DNA of 29,270 bases from contig CAZSTA010000022.1 of NCBI GenBank assembly GCA_964609495.1, forward strand, positions 1-29,270, written 5' to 3'. The notes beneath the pieces were generated by a model. It was not told the DNA's origin. It worked only from the letters and a program-made list of their open reading frames with translations, and made no database searches. This stretch comes from CAZSTA01 sp964609495 [NCBI: uncultured bacterium]. Lineage in GTDB: Bacteria > CAZSTA01. A program made the position numbers and the translations under genes. How positions within the stretch are numbered: position 1 is the first letter of the stretch; each line of letters starts with the position of its first letter. This document shows, in pieces, positions 24,891 through 29,270 of this stretch.

Positions 24891-24929
24891 TAGTCCCATT
24901 AATTTAGCAAAGACCATCTAGTCGTTGGA
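24891..24929 (+). mobile_element. degenerate IS200/IS605-like end
   Basis: TAGTCCCATTAATTTAGCAA then AGACCATCTAGTCGTTGGA matches 16705-16742 (22 of 26 bases before the hairpin loop, then GTCGTTGGA). It lacks the intact terminal GTATGTCAA. It lies in the transcribed leader between the promoter and the beta-helix gene. Confidence 0.45.
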
Positions 24930-25013
24930 TGAATGACGAAGAGATCGTAAAAAAGAAGCTGATCACTCCTCTATTGCGACCTAATCATCAACCTTCCGTC
25001 ATAAGTTCCTTAT

Positions 25014-25042
25014 ATTATACCACATAATTCGGGAAAATTCAA
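25014..25042 (-). promoter_or_regulatory. σ70-type promoter for the beta-helix gene
   Basis: On the minus strand: TTGAAT (25037-25042), a 17-base spacer ending TGG, then a perfect TATAAT (25014-25019), giving an extended -10. The predicted leader is about 190 bases. Confidence 0.75.
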
Positions 25043-25171
25043 ACCCTCTGATAGATTTTTTTCAAAAAATTTTAAACAGATCCTATTTTCAGTTGGAAAT
25101 AGAGAGAGTCGGGCCTAGTCGACCCGACTATCAGCAGTATTTGAAGATCGGATGTAGAATGTTATTTTCTT

Positions 25172-27355
25172 CTATTTGCCCGATATCATCTCCAACTCTC
25201 CTTCGCTTAGCACACTCTTTCCCTCAGGACCGACCTCTATGAAATTCTCTCCTAACTTAACGATGACTCTTTCTCCTAAAGCGAAGTAATCACCAAGCTC
25301 CGAAGCGGTAGCTAATAGTTGGAAATAAGCCTCGCTCATATACTCAATCTTAATGGTCTTCTCTCCCTCTGAGTATTCGCTATCTGTCCAAATCTCATTT
25401 CGCAGGTAGAAGGTCCTATCTTTCACATACTTGACTACTTCTCTAGCCTCTCCTGCAACTCCTCCTAATCCCTCCACCTCTGGAGGAGCTATTTTATCAG
25501 AGACTTTCATCTCCTTGAAAGCTAGGCTCCGGTCAACGGCAGCTTTGCCCCCGCCTTTATCTTTTGCCATAGGAGCCATAGCCTCCTCGGCTTCGTGAAA
25601 AAGATCCTCATCCCTCATCCTACTAACTCTTTCCTCTACTAAGAAAGAGGTGTAAGGAGTGATTATCCCATATCTTTTGCTGAGCTGGACTATCTCCTCA
25701 ACTAACTCTCTATTTTCTCCACTCAGGCGGATTTCATCTAAAAGGTATCCTATTCGCCGAGAAGCCCAGAGGCGAGGGATGAAATCAGTTCCCATATTAT
25801 AAGCGGGGAAGTTTGCTTCATAGACAAAGTTTTGAATTTCTTCTCCAACGTCTCCACTAAGCTTGATTCCAGTAGTCCCAATATCTCTATATCTTCCTAA
25901 GAGGATCAATTGAGAACCCTTGAAGAGATCGGGTAAATCTTGAGGATATAGGTGAGCTACTCTAATTCCTCCAAAATCGAGCTTCAAGTTGGATAGCACG
26001 GGTGAACTGATCTTGCTATAGAAGTGGGATACCTTAATCTCGATATCTTCTCCGGGCTGTATGTAATCGGATATCCCTCCATTCTCCCCAGATATCTTGT
26101 CCAGAAGTTTGGTATTGACGTTATAACCCACTCCAAAGACGAAGATACGCGTTGAAGTTCGATTCTCACGATTGACATTATCTATTATCCTCTTAATATT
26201 AGTCTCTCCCACCGTGGGTAATCCATCGGTTAAGAATACTAGTATTCGGGGCCTGTTGCCTGAAGAGAAGAGAGCCAGCCCCTCTCTGAGAGCTTGATCG
26301 ATGTTCGTTCCTCCCAAGGCTTCCATCCTTTTTACTTCGCCCGAAGCTTCTTTGATCCGACTCTTCTCAGCAGGGACTAAGGTGTTCCAGAAGGAATAGA
26401 TATCTGTATTGAAGGTTATAACGTTGAATCTATCATCGGGGTTGAGGTGAGAGAGGACGAACTCCAAGGCTCCCTTAGCCTGCTCGATCTTATCTCCAGA
26501 CATACTGCCTGAGGTGTCAAAGACGAAGACGATGTCCTTCCCCAGGATCCGTTTAGAGGGGATCTCGAACTTGGGCGAAGCCATTAGGAGGAAGAAACCG
26601 TTCTCCCTCCCATCGTTATAGGTCAATAGCGATAAGCCAATGTCCTTCGGGGATACTGTGTAATACAGGAGAAAATCCTTGTCAGGATAGATGTTTGCAT
26701 CCTCATAACTCAGACTGGCTTGATAATCATCGATCCTGTTGATCGCTATCGTATGGGAAGGGGAATACACAGTCTTTATCGGCTCTGAAGAGGTGATCTT
26801 AACGTAGATCGTCACATCCTCCAGGGGTTTTGAGGAGAAACGTTCGGTATCCAAAGGGTAGATGTATTCCAGGAGGTTATTATCCTTCTTCAAGATCTCA
26901 TTGTATTTCAACTGAACTCTCTTCTCTCCTCCTGCGGGAATAGGAAAGATCCTGGCTTGGAACATATTCCTTCCCACATACTCTAAGATAGCTGGATCTC
27001 TCCTTCTCCGAACGATATCCTCATATATCCTTCGCGCTTCATCTTTGTCCAGAAGGCGACCAGTTAGCTTCTCACCATCAACGAACATCGAGAATTCACT
27101 AATACTTGCTTCCTCTGGCAGGGGAAAGATATAGGTCCCTTCCAAATCCCGATGAAATTCATTAACAAACACCTGATCGATCTCAGTCGTTACTATCTGA
27201 TCGTTGATATCGACTCTAACTCGGTGATACTTTATCGCTGGAAGGGGAACATGCTCTACATCTGGCAGTGGATCAGGGATGATGAAGCCATCCGCTAGAG
27301 CTTTGCAGGGAAATATCACCAATATCAACCCTAAGAGTAAAATTATTTTAAACAT
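25172..27355 (-). CDS. exported VIT and von Willebrand factor A domain protein
   Basis: 727 residues. Signal peptide with cleavage near ALA|DG (residue 21). Residues about 35-160 are a vault/inter-alpha-trypsin (VIT) domain (YHRVRVDINDQIVTTEIDQVF; LEGTYIFPLPEEASI; GRLLDKDEARRIYEDIV). Residues about 273-440 are a von Willebrand A domain with a complete MIDAS: DTSGSMS from Asp280, Thr350 in GGTNID, and Asp377 in TDG. A C-terminal region of about 270 residues follows, with YGIITPYTSFLVEE. Such proteins are metal-dependent adhesive or assembly factors, to my knowledge often extracytoplasmic. There is no obvious C-terminal anchor or sortase motif. AAAGGAGGT lies before ATG 27355. It is the last gene of the sigma/anti-sigma operon, so its production is probably under ECF sigma control. 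Confidence 0.92.
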   Translation of the reverse strand: MFKIILLLGLILVIFPCKALADGFIIPDPLPDVEHVPLPAIKYHRVRVDINDQIVTTEIDQVFVNEFHRDLEGTYIFPLPEEASISEFSMFVDGEKLTGRLLDKDEARRIYEDIVRRRRDPAILEYVGRNMFQARIFPIPAGGEKRVQLKYNEILKKDNNLLEYIYPLDTERFSSKPLEDVTIYVKITSSEPIKTVYSPSHTIAINRIDDYQASLSYEDANIYPDKDFLLYYTVSPKDIGLSLLTYNDGRENGFFLLMASPKFEIPSKRILGKDIVFVFDTSGSMSGDKIEQAKGALEFVLSHLNPDDRFNVITFNTDIYSFWNTLVPAEKSRIKEASGEVKRMEALGGTNIDQALREGLALFSSGNRPRILVFLTDGLPTVGETNIKRIIDNVNRENRTSTRIFVFGVGYNVNTKLLDKISGENGGISDYIQPGEDIEIKVSHFYSKISSPVLSNLKLDFGGIRVAHLYPQDLPDLFKGSQLILLGRYRDIGTTGIKLSGDVGEEIQNFVYEANFPAYNMGTDFIPRLWASRRIGYLLDEIRLSGENRELVEEIVQLSKRYGIITPYTSFLVEERVSRMRDEDLFHEAEEAMAPMAKDKGGGKAAVDRSLAFKEMKVSDKIAPPEVEGLGGVAGEAREVVKYVKDRTFYLRNEIWTDSEYSEGEKTIKIEYMSEAYFQLLATASELGDYFALGERVIVKLGENFIEVGPEGKSVLSEGELEMISGK

Positions 27356-27377
27356 CCTAATACCTCCTTTGAAGTTT

Positions 27378-28505
27378 TTAACGCGATTCTGCTTGATTGG
27401 AAATCTCTATCAACTCTACTCTGATAAAGGCTTTCTTCTCCTCTTTGCCTCTTTCTAAAATATCTTCTAATTCTTTCTTTGCTTGAGCTTCTTCTGCCCT
27501 CTCCTTCGTCTTCAATTCATGCTTCACCTTACCCAATTTCTCGATATGAGCAACCGCTTCATAGAGCTGAGGATCGGGTAAGCTTATAAGCATCCAACCT
27601 CGCTTCTGTCCTTGTTCATTTTCCCAGCTAGAGAAATCGGTTATATCACCTTTGAACTCTTTCGAGATAGCGATCAATTCCTGCTTACTTCCTTGGAAAT
27701 CATCGGTTTCTAAGCGGAGGTAAATATGATCGGTTTTCTGTTCAGGAGAAGCGGATCTCCCAAGCTTATCTCTTTCTCCATATTCCTCTTCAGGAGCCTC
27801 TGGCAAGATTGCCGAAGCTTCGATCTTCTCATCTTCAATCGGAGGAGCTTTAGCAGATAGCTCCCGACTCTCTTCTTCTCCAGCCTCGAAGCTAAAACTT
27901 TGAGGTATCTCCGCAACCTTCGGTATTTCCTCCATTTCTGTTGATTTCGCTTTCTCCTTCTCCTCCGTCTCTTGTGTTGTCTCTGCTTCTGCTACTGGAG
28001 AGGGATAATATGTTTTATCGAGCTTTATATCTCTTTTTACAGGAGGAGAAGGTTCCATCTCCGCCTCGATCTGAGTGAGACCTTCTGCTCTCTCTTCTTT
28101 GACGCTTAATTCTCCAGCAGATAAGGGTAATTTCTCTCCGACTTTCTCCACACCTAGATAGTTATACCAAACGAATCTAACGGTAAGGAATATGAGGATT
28201 ACGACAGCGGCAGTAGCTACTCCTCTAATAGGAACTCTATATAGGGAGTTGATAAAATTTTTGAAGGGTGAACCTCTTGCCCCTCGCTCCTCCTCGAGCT
28301 TTCTTCTCACCGAGGAGTGAAGATCCAAAGGTGGCTCTATAGCTTTCAGGGATCTAACTAATTCAGCGGTCTTCTTCAGAGTCTTCATTTGATAAGCACA
28401 AGTTGGACACTCAAGTAGATGATGCTGAAGTCTCTTAGACTCTAACTGATCAAGTTCCCCATCTATATAGGCGTTTATCAATTCCTTAGCTTCGGCGCAA
28501 TTCAT
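27378..28505 (-). CDS. transmembrane zinc-finger anti-sigma factor with DUF4349-like outer domain
   Basis: 375 residues from ATG 28505 (MNCAEAK), the usual start of this family and 7 bases after the sigma stop. An ATG at 28529 inside the sigma gene is an alternative. Residues 1-40 form a zinc-binding anti-sigma domain: Cys3-x25-His29-x3-Cys33-x2-Cys36. A single transmembrane helix spans about 95-113 (GVATAAVVILIFLTV). Outside lies a low-complexity Glu/Pro/Lys-rich linker, then from about residue 255 a DUF4349-like domain (IYLRLETDDFQGSKQELIAI; KGWMLISLPD-type strand) and a charged coiled tail. It should hold the ECF sigma factor at the membrane and release it on an external signal. Confidence 0.87.
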   Translation of the reverse strand: MNCAEAKELINAYIDGELDQLESKRLQHHLLECPTCAYQMKTLKKTAELVRSLKAIEPPLDLHSSVRRKLEEERGARGSPFKNFINSLYRVPIRGVATAAVVILIFLTVRFVWYNYLGVEKVGEKLPLSAGELSVKEERAEGLTQIEAEMEPSPPVKRDIKLDKTYYPSPVAEAETTQETEEKEKAKSTEMEEIPKVAEIPQSFSFEAGEEESRELSAKAPPIEDEKIEASAILPEAPEEEYGERDKLGRSASPEQKTDHIYLRLETDDFQGSKQELIAISKEFKGDITDFSSWENEQGQKRGWMLISLPDPQLYEAVAHIEKLGKVKHELKTKERAEEAQAKKELEDILERGKEEKKAFIRVELIEISNQAESR

Positions 28506-28512
28506 TGCGCAC

Positions 28513-29127
28513 TTACCCTGATTTTTCATAGACGTAAGGTTCTAATTTCTCCCTTAAAGTTTCCCTAGCTCTACTTATCCTCGATTTAACCGTTCCTAAG
28601 GAACAGTTGATCACCTCTGCTATCTCGTTATAGGATAACCCCTGTATATCCCTAAGTATAATCACCGTTCTATGTTCCTCAGAAAGCTCCTCTAAAGCTT
28701 CCTGGATATATTCATCGAGTTCTTTTCTTTCCACGATCTCCTGAGGATTCCCTTTATTATCTGGGATATCTCTTTTCAACTCTCCTTCCTCCGACTTCAT
28801 AGGATCATCGAGGGATTGAAGTTGTAATTTAGATTTTTTTCGCAGTTGATCTAAGCAGAGGTTAGTCACCACTCGATATAGCCAGGTATGGAAACTAGAT
28901 TTCCCTCGAAATTTCTTGAGAGATTTGTAGATTCGCACGAATGCTTCTTGTGACCAATCTTTAGCCTCCTCATAATTACCAGCGAAGCGATAGACGATAT
29001 TGAACACATTCCGCTCATAGCGACCTATAAGCTCTTCAAAAGCATCTAGATCACCTCGTCTGCATCTTATGATTAAGGTCTCTTCTACTCGATCTTTAAA
29101 AGCTGGTTTGCTAAGTTTTAACCCCAA
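28513..29127 (-). CDS. ECF-family RNA polymerase sigma factor (RpoE-like)
   Basis: 204 residues. Region 2 spans about 25-95: DAFEELIGRYERNVFNIVYR, then YEEAKDWSQEAFVRIYKSL and FHTWLYRVVTNLCLDQLRK. A linker follows, then region 4 at about 140-195: LSEEHRTVIILRDIQGLSY, NEIAEVINCSLGTVKSRISR. It directs RNA polymerase to GGAAC/CGTC-type promoters, and one lies 43 bases upstream of its own start. The start is TTG 29127, the only reasonable in-frame start after the promoter, with GAGG a little upstream. The anti-sigma gene follows at once and the VIT/vWA gene is third. Confidence 0.93.
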   Translation of the reverse strand: MGLKLSKPAFKDRVEETLIIRCRRGDLDAFEELIGRYERNVFNIVYRFAGNYEEAKDWSQEAFVRIYKSLKKFRGKSSFHTWLYRVVTNLCLDQLRKKSKLQLQSLDDPMKSEEGELKRDIPDNKGNPQEIVERKELDEYIQEALEELSEEHRTVIILRDIQGLSYNEIAEVINCSLGTVKSRISRARETLREKLEPYVYEKSG

Positions 29128-29169
29128 CTCGGAGGCACCTCGATCTAGGGATATTCCCCGCCAGTTTAT

Positions 29170-29197
29170 TTAGACGAAAGTAGGAAGATAAAGTTCC
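29170..29197 (-). promoter_or_regulatory. ECF-type promoter of the sigma/anti-sigma operon
   Basis: On the minus strand: GGAACTT (29191-29197) and CGTCTAA (29170-29176), i.e. GGAAC-N16-CGTC, matching the classical ECF promoter form with exact spacing. Transcription would start near 29163, about 36 bases before the start codon. The match and position suggest autoregulation by the encoded sigma factor. Confidence 0.78.
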
Positions 29198-29270
29198 AAT
29201 TTTAACCTAATATAGAAATCTTCTGCCTTTTGGTCTTTGAACTTCTAATCGGAGTACCATATTCTTAGTT

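Larger units (their letters stand above)
24862..25171. other. leader and spacer upstream of the beta-helix gene
   Basis: No gene is supported. It contains the IS-end-like repeat 24891-24929, the promoter 25014-25042, and an inverted repeat AGTCGGG/CCCGACT (25107-25129) just after the end of the VIT/vWA gene. That hairpin lacks a T-run and is a weak terminator candidate. Confidence 0.5.

Noticed and set aside
1-29270. CRISPR array or phage module
   Set aside because: No regularly spaced short direct repeats and no Cas or phage structural genes were seen. The only palindromic repeats are the dispersed hairpins and IS-like ends.

Overview
The window is bacterial. Most genes have Shine-Dalgarno sites, several have σ70-type promoters, and there are Sec and lipoprotein signal peptides, an ECF sigma/anti-sigma pair and a tRNA-Trp with an encoded CCA end. 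A 2-oxoacid:ferredoxin oxidoreductase pair points to anaerobic or ferredoxin-linked carbon metabolism. Large TPR/PD40 proteins, a DUF4838 protein, several fucose-isomerase-family paralogues, a creatininase-family protein and GC-rich dispersed hairpin repeats suggest an uncultivated, polysaccharide-using lineage. I cannot assign a phylum from the sequence.

Layout. 1-12705 is read rightward: a zinc-dependent sugar-alcohol-type dehydrogenase; a response regulator with a histidine-kinase-like dimerisation tail; an exported TPR protein ending in a six-repeat PD40 (TolB-like) propeller, split by one in-frame TAG at 3893-3895; a fucose-isomerase-family protein; a PfkB sugar kinase; and a second isomerase paralogue. 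12729-20117 is read leftward. One block is isomerase paralogue 3, a creatininase-family hydrolase and an FGGY kinase. Upstream of it lie a DUF4838 protein and the beta and gamma subunits of a 2-oxoacid:ferredoxin oxidoreductase, with a near-consensus promoter at 20320-20348. The two blocks are separated by a 376-base spacer made largely of dispersed repeats.

20474-25171 holds smaller units: a predicted Zn protease; a 118-residue membrane-anchored protein with its own promoter and terminator; tRNA-Trp with a stand-alone Lrp/AsnC ligand-binding domain and a lipoprotein upstream; and an exported parallel beta-helix protein flanked by sequences resembling IS200/IS605 right ends. 25172-29127 is a leftward three-gene unit: ECF sigma factor, zinc-binding anti-sigma factor and exported VIT/von Willebrand A protein. 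It is preceded by a textbook ECF promoter (GGAAC-N16-CGTC), which suggests autoregulation.

How it fits together (inference): the dehydrogenase, three isomerase paralogues, two kinases of different families, creatininase-family hydrolase and DUF4838 protein look like parts of one or more carbohydrate-degradation routes whose substrate is not evident. The most striking single observations are the single amber codon inside the giant TPR-propeller gene, the interleaved isomerase/kinase cluster, and the self-controlled sigma/anti-sigma/VIT-vWA operon.
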